NCBI RefSeq assembly: GCF_019455385.1
Contig: NZ_JACOFR010000025.1
Coordinates: forward strand, 1-64,000
Origin: Bradyrhizobium sp. BR 10289
Lineage (GTDB): Bacteria > Pseudomonadota > Alphaproteobacteria > Rhizobiales > Xanthobacteraceae
Length of the DNA: 64,000 nucleotides
Reading direction: 5' to 3'
Position 1 is the first letter of the stretch; every line of letters begins with the position of its first letter. Position numbers and translations under genes: made by a program. This document shows positions 1 to 7,822 of this stretch, piece after piece. Under the pieces are notes generated by a model, which saw only the letters and a program-made list of their open reading frames with translations, searched no databases and was not told the origin of the DNA.

Positions 1-454
1 GACCGCGGGTGCCAGTCGGCACCCGGTCTTCCCTGCGCCCTCTTGGATGAGAGGGCAAGAGATGAAGCAAAGCTCGGGCGAAATAGCCGCGAGGATGAAT
101 ATGCATGTCCGCAACCACACACTCACTGTCATCGCCCGGCTTTGACCGGGCGATCCATTACGCCGAGACGGTTGTGATTGAATCGACAGGCTGCGGCTTA
201 CTGGATTTCCCGCATTCGCGGGGAATGACAGCGGTACTTGGAGAGCGACATGAACATCTCACATGCGTCATGGCGAGCGTTAATCCATCCCATCGCCCCC
301 ACGAATGTGGCGGGAACGCATCGGTTCAGCAAAAAATCCTCTGTCGACGGTCTGTCGCAGTACCTTGATGAATCAACCCCGGTTGGTCCATAAGCGGCGT
401 CCCGCAGCCGGTGGTTCGTCGCCGCGTCGCGTGCTTGGCTAGAAGGATTCTCGC
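1..454. other. Non-coding left edge with two hairpins and a repeat
   Basis: No convincing gene is seen. Two strong hairpins lie side by side. In the first, GGGTGCC (7-13) pairs with GGCACCC (18-24), extended outward by GACC (1-4) with GGTC (25-28). In the second, GCCCTC (37-42) pairs with GAGGGC (51-56). A dyad repeat of the family shared with 14509 and 42273 fills 126-232. The rest, up to the tex start, shows only weak overlapping reading frames. The hairpins could end a gene lying left of the window, but no T-run follows them. Confidence 0.5.
126..232. repeat. Dyad repeat, family B copy 1
   Basis: The element opens with CTGTCATCGCCCGG and closes with GGGGAATGACAGCG. It has inner GC-rich arms such as CGCCCGGCTTTGACCGGGCG. 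The same architecture, with outer 'tgtcat...atgaca' ends, recurs at 14509-14614 and 42273-42378, always between genes. It is a REP-like intergenic element; no function can be read from it. Confidence 0.75.
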
Positions 455-2791
455 GTGGCAAATATCAACCAGAAAATTGCGCAGGAGCTTGGGGTCCGGG
501 CGGAGCAGGTCGAGGCGGCGGTGACGCTGCTCGACGGCGGCGCCACGGTTCCCTTCATCGCCCGCTACCGCAAGGAAGCGACCGGTGCGCTCGACGACGC
601 GCAATTGCGCACCCTGGAGGAGCGCCTGGTTTACCTGCGCGAGCTGGAAGACCGCCGCAAGGCGATCCTCGAATCGGTCCGCGAGCAGGGCAAGCTCGAC
701 GCCGCGCTGGAGGCCTCGATCATGGCGGCCGACAGCAAGGCGCGCCTCGAAGACATCTATCTGCCGTTCAAGCCGAAGCGCCGCACCAAGGCGGAGATCG
801 CCAAGGAGGCCGGCCTCGAGCCGCTCGCCAATCAGCTCATCGCCGAGCCCGGCAACGATCCCAAGGACGTGGCTGAAGCCTATGTCAACGCCGAGAAGGG
901 CGTTGCGGACGCGGCCGCTGCCCTCGACGGTGCGCGCGCCATCCTGGTCGAACGTTTCGACGAGGACGCCGATCTGATCGGCGCGCTGCGCGAAGACATG
1001 TGGACCAACGCGCGCATGGCCTCCAAGGTGCGCGACGGCAAGAAGACTGAGGGCGAAAAATTCGCCGACTATTTCGACTTCTCGGAGCCGCTGACCAAGC
1101 TGCCCTCGCATAGAATTTTGGCGATGTTCCGCGGCGAGAAGGAGGAGATCCTCGATCTCCAGATCCAGGCGGAGGAAGCGCCGCCGGCCGGCGTGCCTGG
1201 CGCCTATGAGCTGAAGATTATGAAGCGGTTCGGCATCGCCGATCTCAAGCGTCCCGGCGACCGCTGGCTGGTCGATACCGTGCGCTGGGCCTGGCGCACC
1301 AAGATTCAGGTGCATCTCAACATCGATTTGCGCATGCGGCTGTGGAACGCGGCCGAGACTGAAGCCGTGCGCGTGTTCGCCTCGAATTTGCGCGACCTGC
1401 TGCTGGCCGCGCCCGCCGGCACGCGCGTGACCATGGGGCTCGATCCCGGCTACCGCACCGGCGTCAAGGTTGCCGTGGTCGATGCCACCGGCAAGGTGGT
1501 GGACACCGCCGTGATCTATCCGCACGAGCCGCAGCGGCAGTGGAACGAGTCGCTGGCCATCCTCGGCAAGCTCGCGCTGAAACACAAGGTCGAGCTGATC
1601 GCGATCGGCAACGGCACCGCTTCGCGCGAGACCGACAAGCTCGCCGGCGAGCTTGTCAAAGGCCTCGCCGAATTGAAGATGAACAAGATCGTCGTGTCGG
1701 AAGCCGGCGCCTCGGTCTATTCGGCCTCGGCGTTTGCTTCGGAGGAACTGCCCGGCCTCGACGTCACCCTGCGCGGCGCCGTCTCGATCGCTCGCCGTCT
1801 GCAGGATCCGCTCGCCGAGCTCGTCAAGATCGAGCCCAAGGCGATCGGCGTCGGCCAGTATCAGCACGACCTCGGCCAGGCCAAGCTGGCGAAGTCGCTC
1901 GATGCCGTGGTCGAAGACTGCGTGAACGCCGTCGGCGTCGACGTCAATACCGCCTCCGCGCCGCTGCTCGCGCGCGTGTCGGGCGTCGGCTCGGGCCTGG
2001 CACAGAGCATCGTGGCCCATCGCGACGCCAACGGCCCGTTCAAGTCGCGCAAGGCGCTGAAGGAGGTGCCGCGGCTCGGCCCGAAGGCGTTCGAACAGTG
2101 CGCGGGGTTCCTGCGCATCCTCGGCGGCGAGGATCCGCTCGATGCCTCCGGCGTGCATCCGGAAGCCTATCCGGTGGTGCGCCGCATCCTCGCGGCCACC
2201 AAGAGCGACATCAAGGCGCTGATCGGCTCCAGCGAGATCGTGCGCACCTTGAAGCCGAAGGACTTCGTCGACGAGACCTTCGGTCTGCCGACTGTCACCG
2301 ACATTCTGAAGGAATTGGAAAAGCCCGGCCGCGACCCGCGTCCGGCGTTCAAGGCCGCGGTGTTCAAGGAAGGCGTCGAGGAGATCAAGGACCTCAAGAA
2401 GGGCATGATCCTCGAGGGCACCGTGACCAACGTCGCCGCCTTCGGCGCCTTCGTCGACATCGGCGTGCACCAGGACGGCCTCGTTCACATCTCGGCGATG
2501 TCCAAGACCTACATCAAGGATCCGCGCGAGGTGGTGAAGCCCGGCGATATCGTGAAAGTGAAGGTGCTGGACTTCGAGGTCGCCCGCAAGCGCATATCGC
2601 TGACCCTGCGTCTCGACGACGAGGTCGGCGCCAAGAAGGATGCACCGGGCATGCAGCGCGACAATTCCTCGCGAAATCCGTCGCGCATGACGTCGTCCGC
2701 CCCGCGCAAGCAGGAATCGTCCGGCGGTGGCGGTGCCCTCGCCGAAGCGATGCGCCGCGCCGCTGAAAAGAACAACGGCAAGCGGGCGTGA
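455..2791 (+). CDS. tex: Tex family RNA-binding transcription accessory protein
   Basis: Tex is a cytoplasmic nucleic-acid-binding protein of about 780 residues; this one is 778. The start reads MANINQKIAQELGV. The Tex N-terminal helical region follows, with its FIARYRKEATGALDD segment near residue 35. A YqgF/RNase H-like fold begins near 323 (MGLDPGYRTG). Helix-hairpin-helix repeats lie around 490-560. A C-terminal S1 domain spans about 645-720 (GMILEGTVTNVAAFGAFVDIG). The tail is basic and low complexity. The GTG start at 455 has AGAAGGA at 441-447 as its ribosome site. The gene stands alone and is followed by a family A repeat. Confidence 0.96.
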   Translation: MANINQKIAQELGVRAEQVEAAVTLLDGGATVPFIARYRKEATGALDDAQLRTLEERLVYLRELEDRRKAILESVREQGKLDAALEASIMAADSKARLEDIYLPFKPKRRTKAEIAKEAGLEPLANQLIAEPGNDPKDVAEAYVNAEKGVADAAAALDGARAILVERFDEDADLIGALREDMWTNARMASKVRDGKKTEGEKFADYFDFSEPLTKLPSHRILAMFRGEKEEILDLQIQAEEAPPAGVPGAYELKIMKRFGIADLKRPGDRWLVDTVRWAWRTKIQVHLNIDLRMRLWNAAETEAVRVFASNLRDLLLAAPAGTRVTMGLDPGYRTGVKVAVVDATGKVVDTAVIYPHEPQRQWNESLAILGKLALKHKVELIAIGNGTASRETDKLAGELVKGLAELKMNKIVVSEAGASVYSASAFASEELPGLDVTLRGAVSIARRLQDPLAELVKIEPKAIGVGQYQHDLGQAKLAKSLDAVVEDCVNAVGVDVNTASAPLLARVSGVGSGLAQSIVAHRDANGPFKSRKALKEVPRLGPKAFEQCAGFLRILGGEDPLDASGVHPEAYPVVRRILAATKSDIKALIGSSEIVRTLKPKDFVDETFGLPTVTDILKELEKPGRDPRPAFKAAVFKEGVEEIKDLKKGMILEGTVTNVAAFGAFVDIGVHQDGLVHISAMSKTYIKDPREVVKPGDIVKVKVLDFEVARKRISLTLRLDDEVGAKKDAPGMQRDNSSRNPSRMTSSAPRKQESSGGGGALAEAMRRAAEKNNGKRA

Positions 2792-2800
2792 GTCCTAAAC

Positions 2801-2974
2801 CTCTCCCCGCCCTTTGCGGGGAGAGGTCGGATCGCGTTAGCGATCCGGGTGAGGGGCAAGGCACGAGGTCAACCAGATCAACGGTCCCTCCGACTCTCTC
2901 GCTGCTCTCGCCAACTCAATCAGCGCGAGCGAAGCTCGCCGCGGCCTCTCAGAACGGGGCGAAAGAGTGAGAGA
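2801..2974. repeat. Dyad repeat, family A copy 1
   Basis: The element begins CTCTCCCCGCCCTTTGCGG with GGGGAGAGG as its partner arm, then the motif GGGTGAGGGGCAAGGCACG. It ends with an AGCGCGAGCGAAGCTCGC-like inner palindrome. The copy at 63631-63872 shares the outer arms, the GGTGAGGGGCAAGGCACG stretch and the AGCGCGAGCAAAGCTCGTCG segment. It occupies most of the gap after tex and could fold as a long stem-loop that ends transcription, though no T-run is present. Confidence 0.8.
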
Positions 2975-3052
2975 GCGTCACCTACACTAACACCCGCGTC
3001 AGAATCTGGCGCCTTTGTAAGTTGAGGTACTTGCCCCGTCATCCCATCTTCC

Positions 3053-3079
3053 CAGTGCGGCGCGGTGACCGCCGCACTG
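3053..3079 (+). promoter_or_regulatory. Stable hairpin abutting a Shine-Dalgarno site
   Basis: CAGTGCGGCG (3053-3062) is perfectly complementary to CGCCGCACTG (3070-3079) across a 7-nt loop. The strong ribosome site AAGGAGG starts at 3081, one base after the stem, and the ATG follows at 3096. This placement suggests an mRNA structure that stabilises the 5' end or modulates ribosome access. The structure is seen in the sequence; the role is inferred. Confidence 0.55.
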
Positions 3080-3095
3080 CAAGGAGGATGCTTCG

Positions 3096-3575
3096 ATGAA
3101 CAACAGGCTTCTCAAGGGCCTCACTGCCGCGACGCTCGCGGCGATGATGGCGGTCGCTTCGCCGGTGCTCGCGCGCGGCGGCGGTGGTGGTGGCGGAGGC
3201 CATGGCGGTGGTGGCTTCGGCGGTGGCGGCCATGGTGGCTTTGGCGGCGGCGCGCATTTCGGTGGCGGCGGAATGGGAATGCATGGCGGCTTCGGCGGGA
3301 TGCGAGCCGGCGGCTTTGGCGGCGCACGCTTTGCCGGCGGACCGGGCTTCGGTGGCGCGCGCTTCGCGCATGCCGCGATCGGGCCGCACTTTGCCGGCCG
3401 TCCGTTCATCGGCCGCCACGCCTTCTTCCATCACAATCACTTCCGCCGTTTCGCCTTCTTCGGCGCGCCCTACTACTACGCCAACTATTACAATGGCTAT
3501 GACGACGGCTGCTGGCGCAGGAGCTTGACGCCCTATGGATGGCAATGGGTCAATGTGTGCGGAGACTATTGGTAG
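3096..3575 (+). CDS. Secreted glycine-rich protein of unknown function
   Basis: This 159-residue protein opens with a clear Sec signal peptide (MNNRLLKGLTAATLAAMMAV, cleavage probably after VLA near residue 26). About 70 residues follow that are dominated by Gly with His, Phe and Met (GGGG, HGG and FGG blocks). The C-terminal part is aromatic and His-rich (HHNHFRRFAFF, YYYANYYNGYDD) and ends with two cysteines in CWRR...VCGDYW. It is likely an exported or cell-surface protein; the His-rich stretch could bind metal, which is speculation. An excellent AAGGAGG site precedes the ATG, with a hairpin just upstream. The C-terminal part is conserved-looking rather than low complexity. Confidence 0.8.
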   Translation: MNNRLLKGLTAATLAAMMAVASPVLARGGGGGGGGHGGGGFGGGGHGGFGGGAHFGGGGMGMHGGFGGMRAGGFGGARFAGGPGFGGARFAHAAIGPHFAGRPFIGRHAFFHHNHFRRFAFFGAPYYYANYYNGYDDGCWRRSLTPYGWQWVNVCGDYW

Positions 3576-3675
3576 TCGCATCGCCGTACCGCACCATTGT
3601 CGAGATCGCCATCGGGCTGTTCCGCCTCGCCCCGGAACGGGATAGTCTGGTGGCGATCGTCGCGCGGAGTTTTGC

Positions 3676-4368
3676 ATGACCGGAGGTCACCGCCGCATCC
3701 TGGTCGTCGAGGACGATCCGGAAACCGCAGGTCAGCTCGTCGAGGAGCTGACGACCTCCGGCTATGACGTCGATCTCGCCGCCACGGGCCGCGAAGCCCT
3801 CAGCCATGGCGCCGCGCGCGACTATGCCGTGATCACCATCGACCGCATGCTGCCCGACATCGACGGCATCACCGTGATGCGCCAGTTGCGCGACGACGGC
3901 ATCGCCGCGCCCTTCCTGATCATCTCGGCGCTCGGCGAGGTCGACGACCGCGTCCGCGGCCTGCGCGCCGGCGGCGACGATTATCTGGTCAAGCCGTTCT
4001 CCTTCACCGAATTGCTGGCACGGCTGGAGGCACTCGGTCGCCGCAGCGAGACCATCGCCAAGGAAACGGTGCTGCGCGTCGGTGACCTCGCCATCGACCT
4101 GATCACGCGCAGCGCCTCCCGCCACGGCCGCAAGATCCCGCTGCTGCCGCGCGAATTCCAGCTGCTCGAATATCTCGTCCGCAACGAGGGCCGCGTCGTC
4201 TCCCGCGCGATGCTGCTCCAGCACGTCTGGGACCTGCATTTCGATCCCTCCACCAACATCATCGACGTCTATGTCGGCCGCGTCCGCCGCAAGGTCGACG
4301 ATGCCCAGGCCTATCCGCTGATCCACACCATCCGCGGCATCGGATATTGTCTCCGTGCTCCTGGCTAA
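3676..4368 (+). CDS. OmpR/PhoB-type two-component response regulator
   Basis: The protein has 230 residues. The receiver domain (1-120) carries the acidic pair in VVEDD, the phospho-acceptor Asp in ITIDRMLP, the Ser/Thr position in ISALGE and the Lys in LVKPF. A C-terminal winged-helix DNA-binding domain (about 130-228) has the typical LLPREFQLLEYLVRNEGRVVS and DVYVGRVRRKVD segments. The downstream histidine kinase starts at a GTG 14 bases inside this gene, so the pair is translationally coupled. The partner kinase is therefore almost certain; the signal and target genes cannot be read from the sequence. Confidence 0.95.
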   Translation: MTGGHRRILVVEDDPETAGQLVEELTTSGYDVDLAATGREALSHGAARDYAVITIDRMLPDIDGITVMRQLRDDGIAAPFLIISALGEVDDRVRGLRAGGDDYLVKPFSFTELLARLEALGRRSETIAKETVLRVGDLAIDLITRSASRHGRKIPLLPREFQLLEYLVRNEGRVVSRAMLLQHVWDLHFDPSTNIIDVYVGRVRRKVDDAQAYPLIHTIRGIGYCLRAPG

Positions 4369-5425
4369 GACGCTCCGCTCCTCGACCTTTCGCCTCGCGC
4401 TGGTCGCGATCGCCATATTCGGGCTGATCGTTGCGTCGATCATGGCCTATGTCTATTTCGGCACGATCGCCTATGTGAAGAGCCGGGTCGGCGACGCCGG
4501 CGATCACAGCAGTTTTACCGCGATGATCGAGCTCGCGATGGTCGCGGTCGCCGTGTTGCTGGCGGTGCTGGCGGGACTCGCCGCGGTGCTGGTGACGCGG
4601 CGCACGGTTGGACGGATCGAGGAGATCAACGCCACCAGCCGTGCCATCATGCTGTCCGCCCTCGACCGGCGCATTCCCCTGCGCGGCAGTCACGACGAGT
4701 GGGACCGCGTTGCCGAGAACCTCAACCTGATGCTCGACCGCATCGAGACGCTGATGGGCGAGGTCAAGCAGGTCAGCGACAACGTCGCCCACGATCTGCG
4801 CACGCCGCTGACGCGGATGCGCGGCCGGCTGGAAAAGGCCTATCACGCGCCGCGCAACAGCGAGGCCGATGCGACGCTGATCGGCGACACCATCGCCGAT
4901 CTCGATGCCGTGCTCGGCATGTTCGCCTCGATCACCCGGATCTCGGAGATCGAGACCCGCGCCCGCCGAAGCGCCTTTCGCCCGCTGAACCTGACCGAAA
5001 TTGCCGGCGAGGTCGTCGAGCTCTACGACGCCGCGGCCGAGCAGGTCGAAACCCGCCTCAGCCTTGACGGCGATCGCGAGGTTGCGATCACCGGCGATCG
5101 CGACCTGCTGTTCGACGCCGTCGCCAATCTCGTCGACAACGCGATCAAGCATGGCCGCAAGGGCGGGCAGGTCACGGTGACCTGCCGCAGCGCCGATGGT
5201 GGCGCCGGCATCGCGATCGCCGACGATGGTCCAGGCATTCCCGCCGCGGAGCGCGATCACGTCTTCAAGCGATTCTACCGGCTTGAGCAGAGCCGCTACA
5301 CGCCGGGCAACGGTCTCGGTCTTAGCCTTGTGGCCGCAGTCGCGCGCCTTCATGGCGCCGAGATTGCGCTGCATGACAACGCGCCGGGCCTGACGGTCCG
5401 GCTCAGCTTCCCGGCAAAATCATAG
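4355..5425 (+). CDS. Membrane sensor histidine kinase, partner of the adjacent regulator
   Basis: The protein has 356 residues. Two membrane helices lie at about 13-35 and 55-80 with a very short periplasmic loop between them, so the stimulus may be sensed within the membrane or at the HAMP region that follows. The H-box HDLRTPLTRMRGRL has its phospho-His near residue 146. The N-box is NLVDNAIKHGR, the G1 box ADDGPGIP and the G2 box NGLGLSLVAAVARLHG. The GTG start overlaps the regulator gene. The 3' end overlaps the convergent LuxR-type gene by six bases. Confidence 0.94.
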   Translation: MLLAKTLRSSTFRLALVAIAIFGLIVASIMAYVYFGTIAYVKSRVGDAGDHSSFTAMIELAMVAVAVLLAVLAGLAAVLVTRRTVGRIEEINATSRAIMLSALDRRIPLRGSHDEWDRVAENLNLMLDRIETLMGEVKQVSDNVAHDLRTPLTRMRGRLEKAYHAPRNSEADATLIGDTIADLDAVLGMFASITRISEIETRARRSAFRPLNLTEIAGEVVELYDAAAEQVETRLSLDGDREVAITGDRDLLFDAVANLVDNAIKHGRKGGQVTVTCRSADGGAGIAIADDGPGIPAAERDHVFKRFYRLEQSRYTPGNGLGLSLVAAVARLHGAEIALHDNAPGLTVRLSFPAKS

Positions 5426-5791
5426 CTCGATCACGCCGCGACGGGCCGCATGCGCCACCGCATCGGTGCGGCCGGTGGCATCCAGCTTGTCGAGCAGCGA
5501 GCCGACATGGAATTTCACCGTGTGCACGGAGATGCCGAGCTGGCGCGCGATCATCTTGTTGGAGGCCCCTTCCGCCATCAGCGCCAGCACGTCGAGCTCG
5601 CGCTGCGTCAGTGCGATGTCCGCAGGTCTGCTGCGGGGATCGCGCGCGACGATGGTTGCCGTGGCCTGCTCGCCGGGCGCGGCGAGACGCAGCCCGGCGA
5701 CCCTGCCGAGCAGCATCGCCAGGCGATCGGCCAGCGCAGGATCGTCGATCTCCAGCGACAGGACGATCTCGTCCGTTGTGTCCGCGCTCAC
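5420..5791 (-). CDS. Small LuxR-type HTH regulator
   Basis: The 123-residue protein has a C-terminal LuxR/FixJ helix-turn-helix: LTQRELDVLALMAEGASNKM, then IARQLGISVHTVKFHVGSLL. The first about 60 residues (MSADTTDEIVLSLEIDDPAL onward) are not a recognisable receiver domain: no phospho-acceptor Asp motif is visible. Its ATG overlaps the stop of the upstream S1C-like gene (ATGA, 5788-5791), so the two are one transcription unit. The coupling suggests that the degenerate protease-fold protein and this regulator act in one signalling step; this is inference. Confidence 0.88.
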   Translation of the reverse strand: MSADTTDEIVLSLEIDDPALADRLAMLLGRVAGLRLAAPGEQATATIVARDPRSRPADIALTQRELDVLALMAEGASNKMIARQLGISVHTVKFHVGSLLDKLDATGRTDAVAHAARRGVIEL

Positions 5792-6654
5792 GCCTCCGGC
5801 CTCTCGCCGACCGTGACCTTGAAGCTGACGGGCTCACCGCCGCGGCGCACCGCGACATCGACCACCGCGCCGACGCTCGCCGGTCCCAGCGTCCGCGACA
5901 GCGCGCGCACGCCGGAGAGCTTCTGGTCGTTGACCGCGACGATCACATCGCCCTGGCGGATGCCGGCCGCCGCCGAGGGGCCGGCTTTGTCGACATTCAT
6001 CACCATCGCGCCGATGCCATCGTCGAGCCGCACCGGCTGGAGCCCGAGGCCGAGATATCCGCGCGCAATGCGGCCGCGCGCCTCGAGCTGCGGTGCGACG
6101 CGCTCGATCGTTGCGGTCGGAATGACGAGCACGCGGCGTGGCCCGAGCACCGCCATGCCGAAGGCTTCGCCTGATGCATCGAGCGCAAGGCCGCCCTCCT
6201 GGCTCGGCCGCAAGCGGACGTCGAGCTCGATCCGCGCATCGATGTCGCCGCCGCGCAAGGAGCGCCAGCCCTTACCCGATGTCGAGACCATTCCGAGCGC
6301 GGCGCTCGGTGTCTCGCGGTTGGTGGCAACCACGACCGACAACGCGCCGAGCGGCGGGATTTTCGCGACGAGCTTGGCCGGCGCGACGGCGATCTCGGCG
6401 CGCAACAGCGCCATGTCGGTGGTGTGGTCACGGCCGACGATCGTGGCGGCCACGCGGCTGCCGTCGGCAAGGCCGATCTCGACCTCGCCCTCGTCGGCCA
6501 GCGCCTCGTCGGCGGTGACGATCAGGCCGTCTTTCCAGACAAACCCGGTCGAGCGGGACCGATGCGAATGCACGGAGACGATGGACGGAGCGGCGCGCGC
6601 CACGAGGTCCGCGAGCGCGGTCGACAGTGAGGACAGAGGAGTAAGGTCGGTCAT
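5788..6654 (-). CDS. S1C/HtrA-like PDZ protein with degenerate catalytic triad
   Basis: The 288-residue protein has a trypsin-like N-terminal part and a PDZ domain (about 195-285; GYLGLGLQPVRL, AGIRQGDVIVAVND). Aligned by eye to DegP/HtrA, the catalytic His position in the VTNNHVV motif is Glu50 (GLIVTADEAL). The Asp is kept at Asp80 (TTDMALL). The serine of GNSGG is Glu153 (SQEGGL). With His and Ser both lost it should not cleave peptides. There is no obvious signal peptide, so it may be cytoplasmic. The start at 6654 is preceded by AGGAG. It is translationally coupled to the LuxR-type gene and probably acts as a peptide-binding sensor or scaffold. Confidence 0.86.
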   Translation of the reverse strand: MTDLTPLSSLSTALADLVARAAPSIVSVHSHRSRSTGFVWKDGLIVTADEALADEGEVEIGLADGSRVAATIVGRDHTTDMALLRAEIAVAPAKLVAKIPPLGALSVVVATNRETPSAALGMVSTSGKGWRSLRGGDIDARIELDVRLRPSQEGGLALDASGEAFGMAVLGPRRVLVIPTATIERVAPQLEARGRIARGYLGLGLQPVRLDDGIGAMVMNVDKAGPSAAAGIRQGDVIVAVNDQKLSGVRALSRTLGPASVGAVVDVAVRRGGEPVSFKVTVGERPEA

Positions 6655-6841
6655 GGCGAGCTCCTGAAGTTGTCCTCAATCTGGGATGTCGCGGGCAATT
6701 GCGAAACTGGCCGGGTGGGCAGGAAAAACCTTCCGTAGGACCACGGGCGACGAACATGTGATTGGGAGCCGCTCACGGGAACGTGTAGCAATCCGAAAAT
6801 TACGCCATATGGCCCTAGACCTTTCCAGCGAGCCCTGACTG

Positions 6842-7807
6842 ATGACCATCGATCTCACCCGCCGCACCCTGCTTCAACTCGCCGGCGCCAGCTCGCTTGC
6901 GATGGCAGCCGCAGCGGCCGCGCGCGCCGAAGGTAACCCGCAGGGTACCGGGCCGACCTATGCCAGCCGCACACCGATGCGGGTCGGCATGGTGACACTA
7001 CGGGTGAAGAACCTCACCACGGTGGCAGATTACTACCGCGACGTGATCGGCCTCACCGTGATGGAGCGTTCGGCAACGGTCGCGAAGCTCGGCACATCAG
7101 GCATCACGCTGCTGGTGCTGGAAGCCCGCCCCGATGCTGCGATCGAGCCGCGCAATGCCGCAGGCCTCTATCACACCGCCTTCCTGATGCCGACGCGCAA
7201 GGACCTCGCGCGCTGGCTGGTCTATGCCGCCTCGCATCGCGTGAAGCTGTCGGGCTTTGCTGATCACCTCGTCAGCGAATCGGTCTATCTCGACGATCCC
7301 GAAGGCAACGGCATCGAGGTCTACGCCGACCGCGATCCCTCGCAATGGCAGTGGAGCGAAGGCAGCGTGAAGATGGCGACCGACGAGCTCGACATCCCCG
7401 ACCTGCTGTCGCTGACCAACACGCGCGTGCCTGACTACGCCAGGGCGCCGGACGGTTTGCGCATCGGCCACATGCACCTGCGGGTCGGCGATCTCGCGCA
7501 GGCGCAGAGCTTCTACCACGGCGCCATCGGCCTCGATCCGACCCGCAGCCGCAACGGCGCCGCGTTCCTGTCGTCGGGCCGCTATCACCATCACCTCGGC
7601 ATGAATGTCTGGCAGAGCGAGGGCGCCGGCCGGCGCGATGATCAAGCGACCGGCCTTGCCTGGTTTTCGCTGGTGATGGCGAAGCCCGACATCCTCGCCG
7701 CCCAGGAGCAGCGCCTGCGCAAGGGCGGCACGCAAGTCACCGCGCTGGCCGATGGCGTGGAGGCGATCGATCCCTGGGGCACGCGGGTGCGGCTGCTCCG
7801 GGCGTAA
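6842..7807 (+). CDS. VOC (glyoxalase/extradiol dioxygenase fold) protein with Tat-type leader
   Basis: The protein has 321 residues. The N-terminus TRRTLLQLAGASSLAMAAAA is a twin-arginine-type export signal ending near ARAEG. Two VOC modules follow, at about 45-170 (MRVGMVTLRVKNLTTVADYY... GNGIEVYADR) and 205-320 (LRIGHMHLRVGDLAQAQSFY... DPWGTRVRLLRA). The family resembles CatE-like catechol-2,3-dioxygenase relatives. The first module keeps a plausible metal His and Glu; the second lacks the usual C-terminal Glu (RVRLL in place of RIELY). The substrate is unknown. A periplasmic location would be unusual for this family. Confidence 0.85.
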   Translation: MTIDLTRRTLLQLAGASSLAMAAAAAARAEGNPQGTGPTYASRTPMRVGMVTLRVKNLTTVADYYRDVIGLTVMERSATVAKLGTSGITLLVLEARPDAAIEPRNAAGLYHTAFLMPTRKDLARWLVYAASHRVKLSGFADHLVSESVYLDDPEGNGIEVYADRDPSQWQWSEGSVKMATDELDIPDLLSLTNTRVPDYARAPDGLRIGHMHLRVGDLAQAQSFYHGAIGLDPTRSRNGAAFLSSGRYHHHLGMNVWQSEGAGRRDDQATGLAWFSLVMAKPDILAAQEQRLRKGGTQVTALADGVEAIDPWGTRVRLLRA

Positions 7808-7822
7808 ACAGGCAGGGCTGGT

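Noticed and set aside
326..2488. Long minus-strand frame of 720 codons over tex
   Set aside because: It is a frame made by GC-rich codon structure opposite tex. The plus-strand protein shows all Tex domains, and the minus frame shows none.
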